A stretch of 64,000 nt of DNA from JABDJZ01 sp047619685 (lineage in GTDB: Bacteria; Bacteroidota; Rhodothermia; Rhodothermales; UBA10348), in NCBI GenBank assembly GCA_047619685.1, contig JBLHLC010000015.1, forward strand, positions 1 to 64,000, given 5' to 3'. The translations under genes and the position numbers were made by a program. A model generated the notes under the pieces. It worked only from the letters and a program-made list of their open reading frames with translations. It did no database searches and had not been told where the DNA came from. Positions 19,070-27,711 of this stretch are shown in pieces; within the stretch, counting starts at the first letter, position 1; every line of letters begins with the position of its first letter.

Positions 19070-20359
19070 ATGCCTTGGTACAAGAAGCTGCACTGGCAGA
19101 TCATGATCGGATTGGCCCTGGGCGTCGTCTACGGCATCTGGGCTGCGGCTTCGGGCTTTAGCGGGTTTACCAGCGACTGGATCGCCCCCTTCGGAGACAT
19201 TTTCCTCAATCTGCTCAAGCTGATTGCGGTTCCGCTGATCATTGTTTCCCTGGTGACCGGCGTCGCGTCGCTCTCAGATCTGAAGAAACTATCCCGGATA
19301 GGCGGGAAAACGATCGCGATCTACATGGGCACGACGGTGATTGCGCTCATTATCGGACTGGCCGTGGTAAACATCATGCGGCCAGGCGACACCGTGCCGC
19401 CCGAGATGAGAGACAGGCTGCAGGAAACCTACGCGGCGGAAGCCGAATCCCGCACAGGTGCGGCCATGGAAGCGAAGGAGCGTGGCCCGCTTCAGCCGAT
19501 TGTAGACATGGTGCCGGACAATTTGATCGGAGCGGCAGGGGACAACCGCAACATGCTTCAGATCGTGTTTGTCGCGCTTTTCATGGGCGTCGGGATGTTG
19601 ATGATTCCGGCCGCGCAGGCCAAAACCCTGTACGTTGTCTTTGAGGCTGCCAATGATCTTGTGATCAAGTTGGTGGAAATCATCATGATCATGGCCCCTG
19701 TCGGCGTGTTCGCGTTGATGGCCGACACAATAACCTCCATTGCGGGCGACGATCTTGGCCAGATCATGGAGTTGATGGCTGCACTCGGCTACTACTGCAT
19801 CGCGGTTTTACTTGGGCTGGCCATCCACATGGGACTGACCTATACCACGATGCTGCGCTTCATGACGCCCCTGAAGCTTTCGGAATTTGCCCGCAAGGTC
19901 ACGCCGGTGCAGTTGGTGGCGTTTTCCACCTCGTCGAGCGGCGCCACACTTCCGGTAACCATGGAGACCGCTGAGAACGAGTTGGGAGTCTCCGAGGAGA
20001 TCTCGTCATTCGTCCTGCCCCTTGGGGCCACCATAAACATGGACGGGACAGCGCTTTATCAGGCCGTGGCTGCCGTTTTCATCGCCCAGACCATTGGAAT
20101 GGATCTCGGACTGGCAGCTCAAGCCACAATCGTGCTTACTGCGGTGCTGGCCTCCATTGGCACGGCCGCCGTGCCGAGTGCCGGTATCGTGATGCTCGTG
20201 ATCATTCTGGAGTCCGTAAACGTCCCAAGTGCAGGAATCGCGCTGATTCTAGGGGTCGATCGGATTCTGGATATGTGTCGCACCGTCACCAACGTCACGG
20301 GAGACCTGACCGTGGCTACCGTCGTCGCCGCGAGCGAAGGCGAGCTGCGGGCTGCATAG
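19070..20359 (+). CDS. Dicarboxylate/amino acid:cation symporter (DAACS family)
   Basis: A 429-residue transporter of the GltP/DctA/EAAT family, which couples uptake of glutamate, aspartate or C4-dicarboxylates to sodium or protons. Family signatures are the serine-rich re-entrant loop FSTSSSGATLP, the TM7 motif NMDGTALYQ and the TM8 substrate site DMCRTVTNVTGD, with about eight membrane segments plus two re-entrant hairpins. The loop at residues ~105-165 is long and charged. Substrate choice between acidic amino acids and dicarboxylates cannot be decided here; arginine in DMCRT favours acidic amino acids. The gene stands alone between the type IX block and a decayed galM. Confidence 0.92.
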   Translation: MPWYKKLHWQIMIGLALGVVYGIWAAASGFSGFTSDWIAPFGDIFLNLLKLIAVPLIIVSLVTGVASLSDLKKLSRIGGKTIAIYMGTTVIALIIGLAVVNIMRPGDTVPPEMRDRLQETYAAEAESRTGAAMEAKERGPLQPIVDMVPDNLIGAAGDNRNMLQIVFVALFMGVGMLMIPAAQAKTLYVVFEAANDLVIKLVEIIMIMAPVGVFALMADTITSIAGDDLGQIMELMAALGYYCIAVLLGLAIHMGLTYTTMLRFMTPLKLSEFARKVTPVQLVAFSTSSSGATLPVTMETAENELGVSEEISSFVLPLGATINMDGTALYQAVAAVFIAQTIGMDLGLAAQATIVLTAVLASIGTAAVPSAGIVMLVIILESVNVPSAGIALILGVDRILDMCRTVTNVTGDLTVATVVAASEGELRAA

Positions 20360-20364
20360 CGCCA

Positions 20365-20640
20365 GTTCCAGGCAGAATCCCGTGTGGCGGTCGTGCGCGC
20401 AGCCGCTCGGTCCTTTCGGTGAGCCGTCCAGCGAGTTGCCCGTGTAAACCTGGACTCCGGGTTCCGTGGTGTGGACCGTCATGACCGGCCGGGCCCGCCG
20501 TAAAGGTGGCGCGGGCCGTTGTTGCAGGCCAATTGGTACTCCCGTCTGCCCAGGCGGCCAGTCAGTGTAAGCCACCGGTTGCCTCGATCTGATACATCCA
20601 GCACCGGGAGTCGCAAATCGGTGTACCTCTCTGAGATTTG
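20365..20640 (-). pseudogene. Relic of aldose 1-epimerase (galM)
   Basis: Two short stretches in different minus-strand frames still read as galactose mutarotase. Bases ~20613-20494 give VLDVSDRGNRWLTL and then REYQLACNNGPRHLYGG, matching the family's dyGaRWlsL and NNGPnhLHGG blocks. Bases ~20482-20375 give MTVHTTEPGVQVYTGN and GFCLEL, matching the C-terminal TTEPGvQ-YTGN and GFCLE motifs. The two parts are joined by a frame change, with most of the ~200 residues between them missing and a further loss inside the first part. No intact copy is in the window. This is a clear deletion-decayed gene. Confidence 0.7.
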
Positions 20641-20660
20641 GCGCGTCCGGCTGGATTCGC

Positions 20661-20952
20661 GCGGAATGACACTCTGTCTCAAAATGAGTCTCAATTGGAG
20701 ACTGTTTTCCCGGTCGGGTCGGGCGTCGAAACGGGCGCGTCATCAGAGGGAAACAAATCGGACATGCTGTGCCAGAGTGCGGTCCTGGCACTAGGAGCGG
20801 GCCGTGTTGGCACCAACTTCGAGATGGGATCGATCAGTTCCTTGACATCCTCTGTGGATTCCTCCCTCTCCAGGGCGCTTCGGCGCAGCGTGGTAGAGTC
20901 GCTTCGGCGCCTCAATCGCAGCCTCGAGATTTCAGACCCCTCCTGTCAAAAT
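20661..20952. other. Gene-poor stretch between galM relic and tRNA-Arg
   Basis: About 290 bases without a convincing gene. A minus-strand frame from TTG 20915 to 20691 could encode 74 residues rich in serine, arginine and proline (includes KELIDPISKLV). It has no recognised domain, lies just downstream of the tRNA and its terminator, and I cannot support it as real. Nothing else is seen. Confidence 0.4.
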
Positions 20953-20990
20953 GCAAATCCCCGCCCACCATGTGGTGGACAGGGATTTGC
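20953..20990 (-). terminator. Hairpin downstream of tRNA-Arg
   Basis: Just 3' of the minus-strand tRNA an extended inverted repeat pairs GCAAATCCC with GGGGATTTGC and, inside that, CCACCA with TGGTGG. On the minus strand it is followed by TTTGCATTTTG. Position and shape fit an intrinsic terminator or 3' processing signal for the tRNA. Confidence 0.6.
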
Positions 20991-20992
20991 AG

Positions 20993-21066
20993 TGCGCTTG
21001 GAGGGATTCGAACCCCCGGCCTTTGGAACCGGAATCCAACGCTCTATCCAACTGAGCTACAAGCGC
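20993..21066 (-). tRNA. tRNA-Arg (CCG)
   Basis: A full cloverleaf can be read on the minus strand: acceptor GCGCTTG paired with CAAGCGC, D arm GCTCAGTTGGATAGAGC, anticodon stem TTGGA/TCCAA closing the loop TTCCGGT with anticodon CCG (reads CGG, Arg), and T arm with GTTCGAATC. The discriminator is A. CCA is not encoded (CTG follows), so it must be added by nucleotidyltransferase, unlike the tRNA-Met later in the window. Confidence 0.95.
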
Positions 21067-21162
21067 GACTTCCATAAGGTAGCGCCTGTTCGAGAGGATG
21101 GTCAAGGAGTGCTTTGTGAGCATAACCCGAAACCGATCCCGCCCTTGCGAAACAATCTACCG

Positions 21163-22026
21163 ATGTACAACCGGAACCCAAGCGCAGCTAAACCCGGAGC
21201 CGATCGCCCAGCGGCGAACGATATCCTGCTTATCCAGCGCTTCAAGACAGATCCGGAAGGCGGATACCAGGAACTCCTGGCCCGCTATACCCCTGTCCTC
21301 CTACGCATGATTCGTCGTTTCCTCAAGGATCCGGACGACATCATGGAAACCTACACGGCCATCTGCGAGCGGCTACGAAGCAGCGATTTTCAGGCGCTTA
21401 GAAACTTCAGGATTAACAGTGAGTTGACCCCCTGGCTCAGTGTTGTGGCGGCCAACGCATGCCGGGATCGCTTCCGTAAGCAGCGTATGGTCTCGGCCCC
21501 GCAGTCCGTGATCTCCAAGCTGACCGACCGGCAGAAGCACGTATTCAAGTACTACTACCAGGAGCAGCTTCCGCACGACGACATCGCGGAGCTTCTGAAG
21601 AGCAAGCACCGGATCCCCTGTACACCGAGCCAAGTGAGCAGCGATATCCAGCAGATCAACGAACTGCTTTCGGTCAACAAGCGCTGGCATCTTCTGGCAG
21701 CGCTGCGAGCCAATCGCCCCATGGTGTCCTTCGACGACCTTGCGGAAATGGGCATCCAGCCCGTGGACAAGTCCACACTCCTGGAGAACCACGGCGACGG
21801 CGTCGACGAGGATAATGTCGCCCATCTTCAGCGGGCCATTGGGAGTTTGGATGCCGAGGACCAATTGCTCATCCAACTCCGGTACGAGCAGGGCATGCGG
21901 GCCAATCAGATTGCGACGGTGATGAAATTCGACAATCAGAAGTACGTCTATACCCGTCTTCGGACCATCATGAACCGTCTGCGCCGCCAGATGGACCACG
22001 GACGAGTAGATAGCGAGGTGGCATAG
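21163..22026 (+). CDS. Sigma-70 family RNA polymerase sigma factor, atypical
   Basis: A 287-residue protein that starts with a sigma region 2-like part (about 25-108): ELLARYTPVLLRMIRRF, then DIMETYTAICERL, and TPWLSVVAANACRDRFRKQ, the usual end of region 2 in ECF factors. It then has two region-4-like helical segments: one at ~118-170 (LTDRQKHVFKYYYQE, with AELLKSK and TPSQVSSDI) and one at ~224-277 (IGSLDAEDQLLIQLRYEQG, then IATVMKF and RLRTIMNRLRRQM). Ordinary ECF factors have only one and are ~180-200 residues long. The ATG at 21163 was chosen because domain homology begins shortly after; the frame is open much further upstream, across the antisense tRNA. No anti-sigma gene is adjacent. 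Confidence 0.82.
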   Translation: MYNRNPSAAKPGADRPAANDILLIQRFKTDPEGGYQELLARYTPVLLRMIRRFLKDPDDIMETYTAICERLRSSDFQALRNFRINSELTPWLSVVAANACRDRFRKQRMVSAPQSVISKLTDRQKHVFKYYYQEQLPHDDIAELLKSKHRIPCTPSQVSSDIQQINELLSVNKRWHLLAALRANRPMVSFDDLAEMGIQPVDKSTLLENHGDGVDEDNVAHLQRAIGSLDAEDQLLIQLRYEQGMRANQIATVMKFDNQKYVYTRLRTIMNRLRRQMDHGRVDSEVA

Positions 22027-22085
22027 GGGGGGAAGAACCCCTCCAGGGCTTGTCCGTATCCGGTGCGCACAGCACTACCGTACGA

Positions 22086-23045
22086 ATGGAACGACCCTCA
22101 TCCGCGGGCGCGGACACACCCTCAGGGACGGCAGCAATTAGATTCCCCTCGGATGGATGGCTGGAGCGAAATCATTTCACTCCAGCCGTCACCATTTTGG
22201 CCGGCCTGGTAATTGGGTTCGCCGCATTCCAGGGCATATCCCTGTTGGTGTTCCTGGGTTCGGTGGCGGCGTCAGGAGGCCTGGCGGCCCTCACCCAACT
22301 GGACCCGGGGGATCTGGTCGAGACGTACGCCCGCGAGCTGCTGATTGGAAACACGGTCGGTCAGTTCCTGGGGCTGGCGCTTCTGGCGTGGTTTCTTGCC
22401 AGGCTGCACACTTCCCGGCCGGCAGAAATGCTTCGGCTGCGGAAAAGCGAAGTCGGACTGACGGCGTTGTCGCTTCTGGGCTGGGTGGCCCTTTTTCCGA
22501 TCGTCCAGTGGGCCGGTGTGGCCATGGATGCTCTTCCCTGGCCGGACGCCATCAGAGAATTTGAGCAACTCCAGATAGACCTCATAGAACGCGTCCTGGA
22601 CAAGGATCTCGGACTCGTCTTTACGCTTATCGCCATGGCGGCCACGCCGGCGATCTGCGAAGAAATTTTCTTCCGTGGGTACATCCAGCGTCAGTCTGAA
22701 CGCTTGTTTCGTACCTGGCTGCCGGCAGTCCTGTTTACGGGCGTTGTGTTCGGACTGTACCACATGAGGTTGACCCAGGCGGTTCCGTTGTCGATGCTCG
22801 GCGTGTACATGGCCTACGTAGTATGGCGATCAGACAGCCTGCTGCCCGGAATGTTGGTTCACCTGGCGAACAACGGCTTCGCCGTGGCATTGGGAGCCTA
22901 CGTCGCAGGCAGCGACACCATCTCTCTGCAGGACCTCGAATCCATGGAGATACCCGGCTATATTGTCTTGGTATCAGTTGCTGTTTTTGGTATTGTCCTG
23001 CGCGCCATCCACCAGCGAGGTCATGCGGCCTCCAAGTCACTGTGA
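22086..23045 (+). CDS. CPBP family intramembrane glutamic endopeptidase
   Basis: A 319-residue polytopic membrane protein of the CAAX-protease/bacteriocin-processing (Abi/Rce1) family. The motifs are EEIFFRGYIQR (paired glutamates and arginine), FGLYHMRLTQ and LVHLANNGFA, each in the membrane segments that hold the catalytic residues in this family. About eight hydrophobic segments are visible. The ATG at 22086 is taken as start; a TTG at 22050 is in frame. It overlaps the following DUF2007 gene by four bases, with cdsA next, so it sits in a short envelope-related operon. The substrate is unknown. Confidence 0.86.
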   Translation: MERPSSAGADTPSGTAAIRFPSDGWLERNHFTPAVTILAGLVIGFAAFQGISLLVFLGSVAASGGLAALTQLDPGDLVETYARELLIGNTVGQFLGLALLAWFLARLHTSRPAEMLRLRKSEVGLTALSLLGWVALFPIVQWAGVAMDALPWPDAIREFEQLQIDLIERVLDKDLGLVFTLIAMAATPAICEEIFFRGYIQRQSERLFRTWLPAVLFTGVVFGLYHMRLTQAVPLSMLGVYMAYVVWRSDSLLPGMLVHLANNGFAVALGAYVAGSDTISLQDLESMEIPGYIVLVSVAVFGIVLRAIHQRGHAASKSL

Positions 23046-23350
23046 GTAATACTCGAACATTTGAGGGCTGGGTCTCCGCTTTTCGGTCGGGGACGGACTA
23101 CGAGGCGAATCTGGTTCGAGACCGACTGGACGATTCAGGCGTCTCGGCCGTGGTTCTGACGCAACGCGACCACGCGTTCAATCTCACCCACGGAGATCTG
23201 GCGCTGGTCCACGTGATGGTGCCCGAGACTGAACTCAAAGCGGCGATGGCGATTCTGACCGCCGAACCGCTGACCGATTCTGAACTGGCCGAAGTAGCAC
23301 TTCGGTCGGATCCGAACTCACCGCCCGGTGAGCAGGAAACGGAGGCATGA
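23042..23350 (+). CDS. DUF2007 domain protein
   Basis: A small protein of 102 residues from a GTG that overlaps the CPBP stop (GTGA). The core WVSAFRSGTDYEANLVRDRL, followed by DDSGVSAVVL and later LVHVMVPETELKAAMAIL, is the DUF2007 (putative signal-transducing, PII-like ferredoxin fold) pattern. The last ~20 residues are acidic and probably disordered. Its stop overlaps the cdsA start by four bases, so the three genes appear translationally coupled. No function is established for the family. Confidence 0.8.
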   Translation: MSNTRTFEGWVSAFRSGTDYEANLVRDRLDDSGVSAVVLTQRDHAFNLTHGDLALVHVMVPETELKAAMAILTAEPLTDSELAEVALRSDPNSPPGEQETEA

Positions 23351-24138
23351 TGAGGATATTGACTTCAGTGGTCGGCGGAGGCGTGTTTATCGCCATGACG
23401 TGGTTTGGCGGCTGGGCTTTCGTCGGATTGATGGCAGTGATCGCGCTGGCCGGGCAAAAGGAGGCGTTCAACCTCTTCTCGACGCCAGAGCAGCAGACCG
23501 GGAATCTGATGGCTTTTCTGGCGGGCATGGCAATAATTTTTACGCCAGCCTGGCCACCTGCCGTCTGGTTTTTGGCACCGCTGGCCATAGGCTCGCTGGC
23601 CTGGTTTCTGTTGCGCGCACCCGGAGGCCAGCCGCTCGCAACGCTTGGCGGATCCCTTTTCGGGCTGTTTTATCCTTGCCTTTTTTTGGCGTCGCTGGTC
23701 GCCATCCGGCTCCCCCACCGAGAAGTCTTGTGGGATCCCTTTGTCGTCACGATGGGCCTGGTTCTGCTGATGTGGACCGCGGATTCGGCGGCGTACTACT
23801 CAGGGAGGACATTCGGCAGGCGCAAGCTGGCTCCAACATTGTCCCCGGGAAAGACCTGGGAGGGGGCCATCAGCGGCGGAATTGCCGCGCTGGTTGCTGC
23901 GGCCGTGTTTTCCGAGATCTGGAGTGGGGGGCTGCCTTTGATTCACTGGCTTGCCCTGGCCGGACTGGTGGGCGTTCTCGGTCCCCTCGGCGACTTGTTC
24001 GAAAGTGCGCTCAAGCGTGCCGCAGGCACAAAAGACTCTGCCTCAATTCTGCCCGGTCATGGCGGGCTATTGGATCGGTTTGATGCGCTCATTTTTGTAG
24101 CACCGGTGGCTGCGGCGTATTTGTTTGGCCTGGTCTGA
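23347..24138 (+). CDS. cdsA: Phosphatidate cytidylyltransferase
   Basis: CDP-diacylglycerol synthase, the membrane enzyme that turns phosphatidate and CTP into CDP-diacylglycerol for phospholipid synthesis. The 263-residue protein has about seven or eight hydrophobic segments and the family signature near the C-terminus: GPLGDLFESALKRAAGTKDS, then LPGHGGLLDRFDAL. DSAAYYSGRTFGRRKL and SPGKTWEG are also typical. It is the last gene of the sigma/CPBP/DUF2007/cdsA run and is followed by a GC-rich inverted repeat. Length and motifs are complete, so it is probably functional. Confidence 0.95.
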   Translation: MMRILTSVVGGGVFIAMTWFGGWAFVGLMAVIALAGQKEAFNLFSTPEQQTGNLMAFLAGMAIIFTPAWPPAVWFLAPLAIGSLAWFLLRAPGGQPLATLGGSLFGLFYPCLFLASLVAIRLPHREVLWDPFVVTMGLVLLMWTADSAAYYSGRTFGRRKLAPTLSPGKTWEGAISGGIAALVAAAVFSEIWSGGLPLIHWLALAGLVGVLGPLGDLFESALKRAAGTKDSASILPGHGGLLDRFDALIFVAPVAAAYLFGLV

Positions 24139-24161
24139 CGGCTGTCAGGGCGCCAAACTTA

Positions 24162-24185
24162 CCCCCGATTTACCCACATCGGGGG
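24162..24185 (+). terminator. GC hairpin after cdsA
   Basis: CCCCCGAT at 24162-24169 pairs perfectly with ATCGGGGG at 24178-24185 across an eight-base loop, 23 bases after the cdsA stop. There is no run of T after it, so termination would not be of the classic intrinsic type. Confidence 0.45.
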
Positions 24186-24245
24186 AGATAGCTGGAACGA
24201 TCTCGGATTGCCTAACTACAACGCGCCTCCGAACGCACAGTAGAG

Positions 24246-24443
24246 ATGGGAATTTTCACAGCCGGCAGGAAGGCCAGTTTCAAACGTTTCTCCTACGAGC
24301 CCCGTTTCTGGGACCCCTCAAAGGAAGAATCGTTGAAGCGCCGGATGCGCATGAAGTCCAATGTCAGGCGAGGGAAGCCTGCCCGCTTTGTGTATGTAAT
24401 CATGGCGCTGGTCTTGGCGTTCTGGATCTATCTGACCCTCTGA
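24246..24443 (+). CDS. Small single-span membrane protein (65 aa)
   Basis: A 65-residue protein: a basic N-terminal half with aromatic residues (FKRFSYEPRFWDPSKEE, then a run of arginine and lysine) and one C-terminal membrane span (FVYVIMALVLAFWIYLTL), so the N-terminus is likely cytoplasmic. Similar small basic proteins with a YxPRxxDP motif occur upstream of housekeeping genes in this group, but I know no function. It lies 29 bases before mutL in the same direction and may be co-transcribed with it. Confidence 0.65.
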   Translation: MGIFTAGRKASFKRFSYEPRFWDPSKEESLKRRMRMKSNVRRGKPARFVYVIMALVLAFWIYLTL

Positions 24444-24472
24444 AGGGTCCCCGAGTCCTAAACTGGATGTGA

Positions 24473-26326
24473 ATGACTGAGGAGACGGGAGAAGTATCTA
24501 GCGCAGAAGCGGGCATCATTCGGGTAATGCCGGATGTGCTCGCCAACAAGATCGCCGCTGGAGAAGTGGTCGGGCGTCCTTCCTCCGTGGTCAAGGAACT
24601 GGTCGAGAACGCCCTCGACGCGGGTGCCTCCTTGATTGAGGTCATTATCGCGGACAGCGGACGGTCATTGGTCCAGGTGGTGGACAATGGAAGCGGCATG
24701 ACCCCGCATGATGCCGAGCTTTGTTTTCAGCGACACGCGACCAGCAAGATCCGGGAGTTCACCGATCTGGAGAAGATTCATACGCTCGGATTCCGCGGCG
24801 AGGCCTTGGCGTCCATCGGATCTGTGGCGAGGGTCGAGTTAAAGACCCGCCGCAAGGAGGACCCCTCCGGTACGCGCGTCGTGGTGGACGGCGGGGAGAC
24901 GATGGTTGTGGAGCCGTGTGCACAACCCGGCGGGACGTCTATCGCAGTCCGGCAACTCTTCTACAACGTGCCTGCGCGCCGGGCATTCCTGAAGGCCGAA
25001 GCTACGGAACTGGCCCATGCGGTGGAGACCGTCCAGTCATTGGCGTTGGCTCACCCGGCGGTCGGTTTTCACGTTGTGGTGGATGGAAAGGAGTTGTTCA
25101 AGGTGGTTCCGCGGGTGGGCCCGGCCGGCGAGTCTGCAGCCAGACGCATCAAGGACCTCTTCGGCCACAAGGCGGAAGACCTCCTCTGGGTCGAAGAGCA
25201 GACCAGTTACCTCTCGATCCGGGGATGGATCGGACAACCCGAAATTCGGAAGCGCACTCGGGGTGAGCAGTACCTGTTGGTCAACGGCCGCTGCATTAGG
25301 AGCAGGTATCTGGAACACGCTGTTTATGCGTCGTACCGCGGGCTGATTCCTGACGGAGCGTTTCCGTTCTTTGCGCTTCATCTGGACGTGGACACCCGCC
25401 ACGTGGATGTGAATGTCCACCCCACCAAGGCAGAAGTGAAATTTGACGACGAGCGGGGCATCTATGGTATGCTCCGGGCAGTAGTAGGGCGCGCGTTGTC
25501 CCAAGGGGCGGGCGTCCTCCGGTTCGACGACGCTGCCGTTGATCTCCTCGCGGGTCCCGCGGGTGCAGACTCCTCGGTTGCAGACTCCTCTGGTCAGCCG
25601 GGCGGCGACGGTTTTGGGACGAACTACCAGAGCGTGGGCTCGGGGGCAGATCTTGGTCAAGTCTCGCGAGATTTGTACGGTCCTGTGCCATCTGAGCCTG
25701 GACCCGGGCAGCCTGCCAGGGGGAGCGTTGGCGAGCCCACCGATGATCCCGAGCCCGAAAACATGGTCTGGCAGGTGTTGGGGACCTACATCGTAGCGCC
25801 AATTCGATCCGGTCTGTTGATTGTGGATCAGCACGCCGCGCATGAACGCGTCATTTTTGAGCGGGCGCTCAAAGCCCTCGAGGATGGGTTCGGCCTCTCC
25901 CAACAGTTGCTCTTTCCGACCGTCGTGGAATTCACCGCGGGTGACTTTGCGCTGCTGGAGGGACTCCTTCCGGATCTTCGCGCCATTGGTTTCGATCTGG
26001 CGGCGATGAGCGGCCGGAGCGTGATGGTGCGAGGACTACCGGCAGATATTCGTCCTGGAGACGAAAAAGCGGTGCTTGGCGAGGTACTGGATCAGTACAA
26101 GACCTTTGCGCAGCGTCTTCGTCTGTCGCGCCGGGAGATGCTTGCCCGGGCGATGGCGCGTCGCAGCGCCGTACCCCGCGAGTCCGCCATGGCACCTCTG
26201 GAAATGCGGTCACTCATCGACCAACTCTTCCAGTGCACGGAGCCGTATACGAGCCCGGGCGGACAACCGACCATTATTCGTATCACGGCCGATGAGTTCG
26301 CGCGCCGCTTCGGGATGAATCGATGA
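24473..26326 (+). CDS. mutL: DNA mismatch repair protein MutL
   Basis: A 617-residue MutL that links mismatch recognition by MutS to strand incision. The GHKL ATPase motifs are intact: VKELVENALDAGA, DNGSGM, and GFRGEALASI. After a proline/glycine-rich linker (about residues 365-435), the C-terminal domain has DQHAAHERVIFE near residue 452, the metal-binding endonuclease motif DQHA-x2-E-x4-E. This is a self-nicking MutL of the kind used by bacteria without MutH. Its stop overlaps tilS by four bases. Confidence 0.96.
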   Translation: MTEETGEVSSAEAGIIRVMPDVLANKIAAGEVVGRPSSVVKELVENALDAGASLIEVIIADSGRSLVQVVDNGSGMTPHDAELCFQRHATSKIREFTDLEKIHTLGFRGEALASIGSVARVELKTRRKEDPSGTRVVVDGGETMVVEPCAQPGGTSIAVRQLFYNVPARRAFLKAEATELAHAVETVQSLALAHPAVGFHVVVDGKELFKVVPRVGPAGESAARRIKDLFGHKAEDLLWVEEQTSYLSIRGWIGQPEIRKRTRGEQYLLVNGRCIRSRYLEHAVYASYRGLIPDGAFPFFALHLDVDTRHVDVNVHPTKAEVKFDDERGIYGMLRAVVGRALSQGAGVLRFDDAAVDLLAGPAGADSSVADSSGQPGGDGFGTNYQSVGSGADLGQVSRDLYGPVPSEPGPGQPARGSVGEPTDDPEPENMVWQVLGTYIVAPIRSGLLIVDQHAAHERVIFERALKALEDGFGLSQQLLFPTVVEFTAGDFALLEGLLPDLRAIGFDLAAMSGRSVMVRGLPADIRPGDEKAVLGEVLDQYKTFAQRLRLSRREMLARAMARRSAVPRESAMAPLEMRSLIDQLFQCTEPYTSPGGQPTIIRITADEFARRFGMNR

Positions 26327-27666
26327 GGACCAGTGTGCTGGATGCGACGCATCTCCCCAAGGAGACTCCCATTCTGGTGGCCGTTTCCGGAGGCATGGAC
26401 TCCGTGGTTCTGACCCACGCACTCAAGCAGTTCGGCGCTCAGATCATCGTCTGCCACGTCCATCACGGGATGCGGGGAGAATCTGCTGAAGCAGACCTGG
26501 AGTCTGTCAGGTCGCTGGCACTGCGTCTGGATGTGACGTTTGTTGAGTCTCGGATTTCCGTGTCGGCTGGCAAGGGGGAGTCGCTGCAGGAGGCGGCACG
26601 AAAGGCACGGTACGCTGCCCTGGCGAAAGTGGCCCAGGAGCAGGGAATCGGCTGGTTGGCCACCGGCCATCACGCGGACGACCAGGCCGAGACCGTCCTG
26701 CTCAACCTGGCGCGGGGTGCCGGACCCGCGGGGCTGGCCGGAATGGCGCCTTCGGCCACGGTGCCCGGGTACCCGTCCCTGACGCTTGTGCGTCCCATGC
26801 TGGAGAGCACGCGCGACGAAATCCTGGCGTACGCAACCGCGCACAAGCTGCAATGGAGGGAGGACCCCAGCAATCAAGACGATTCGTACAGGCGAAATGC
26901 GGTGAGGCATGGCCTGATCCCGGTACTTAGAGACGTGTTTGGTCCGGGCGTCAGCCGGTCCATCAGCAGGTCGGCCGGCCTCTTGCGGGCGTATCAGGAC
27001 GCGGAAGTGGCCCCCGTCGCGAGCGCTCTTCTGGGCGTTGCCTCCCGGCCGCTGCCCCAAACCCACGCGCGCGTCAGGGGTCTCCTTCTGGACGAAGCCG
27101 CACTTGGAGCCCTTCCTGCCATCTGGAGGAGGCGCATTCTGCTCGACGTCGTGGAGCAGGTCATTGGCGATGGCCCCCGCGATGAAAAGTTGGCCATCGC
27201 GCTGGACGGGCTCCTTGAGAGCCAGCCTGGCAAACACATCAATGTGGGCTCTGGAGCCGTCTGGAGAGAGAGAGACGGCCTGGCAGTGGTTCATCCCGCA
27301 TCAGCGGACTGGGAAGAGCAGATCCTGGCTCCCGGGCATGGCGTGGTCTACGGGCGGTTGACTCTCAGGGCGCAGTCTGCGGCGTATTTTTTTGAGCCGG
27401 AGAATTGGTGTGCGGCGGCAGCCGGCGGCGGCCCCTTTCAGGTCAGGCCGTGGCGGGCCGGCGACCGAATCGCGGTGCGTGAAGGCAGCGCCAAAGTGAA
27501 GGATGTCCTCACAAACGCCCAGTTGCCCTGTTACAGCCGGTCGAGCATTCCGGTGGTAGCGTCGGGTGAGACAATCGTGTGGATCCCTGGCGTCCGGGCT
27601 GCCTGGGTCTCGGAGGCCGCACAAGGCGATTCTTCGTGGGTTCGCCTATCGGTGTTCATGGACTGA
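26323..27666 (+). CDS. tilS: tRNA(Ile)-lysidine synthase
   Basis: TilS adds lysine to C34 of the CAU-anticodon tRNA-Ile so that it reads AUA. The 447-residue protein has the PP-loop ATP site VAVSGGMDS, then HVHHGMRGESAEAD, and GHHADDQAETVLLNLARG, all family signatures. The C-terminal ~170 residues form the usual TilS helical and C-terminal domains (RPWRAGDRI, KDVLTNAQLP). It is coupled to mutL by a four-base overlap and is followed by hpt, a common bacterial neighbour of tilS. Confidence 0.95.
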   Translation: MRTSVLDATHLPKETPILVAVSGGMDSVVLTHALKQFGAQIIVCHVHHGMRGESAEADLESVRSLALRLDVTFVESRISVSAGKGESLQEAARKARYAALAKVAQEQGIGWLATGHHADDQAETVLLNLARGAGPAGLAGMAPSATVPGYPSLTLVRPMLESTRDEILAYATAHKLQWREDPSNQDDSYRRNAVRHGLIPVLRDVFGPGVSRSISRSAGLLRAYQDAEVAPVASALLGVASRPLPQTHARVRGLLLDEAALGALPAIWRRRILLDVVEQVIGDGPRDEKLAIALDGLLESQPGKHINVGSGAVWRERDGLAVVHPASADWEEQILAPGHGVVYGRLTLRAQSAAYFFEPENWCAAAAGGGPFQVRPWRAGDRIAVREGSAKVKDVLTNAQLPCYSRSSIPVVASGETIVWIPGVRAAWVSEAAQGDSSWVRLSVFMD

Positions 27667-27711
27667 GCGGGCCCTGTTCGCTATTATTCAACAGCCTTTC
27701 AGACGCCCCAA

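Noticed and set aside
25037..25903. Minus-strand open frame of about 288 codons opposite mutL
   Set aside because: mutL carries all its ATPase and endonuclease motifs across this span; the antisense product is arginine/proline-rich without a domain.
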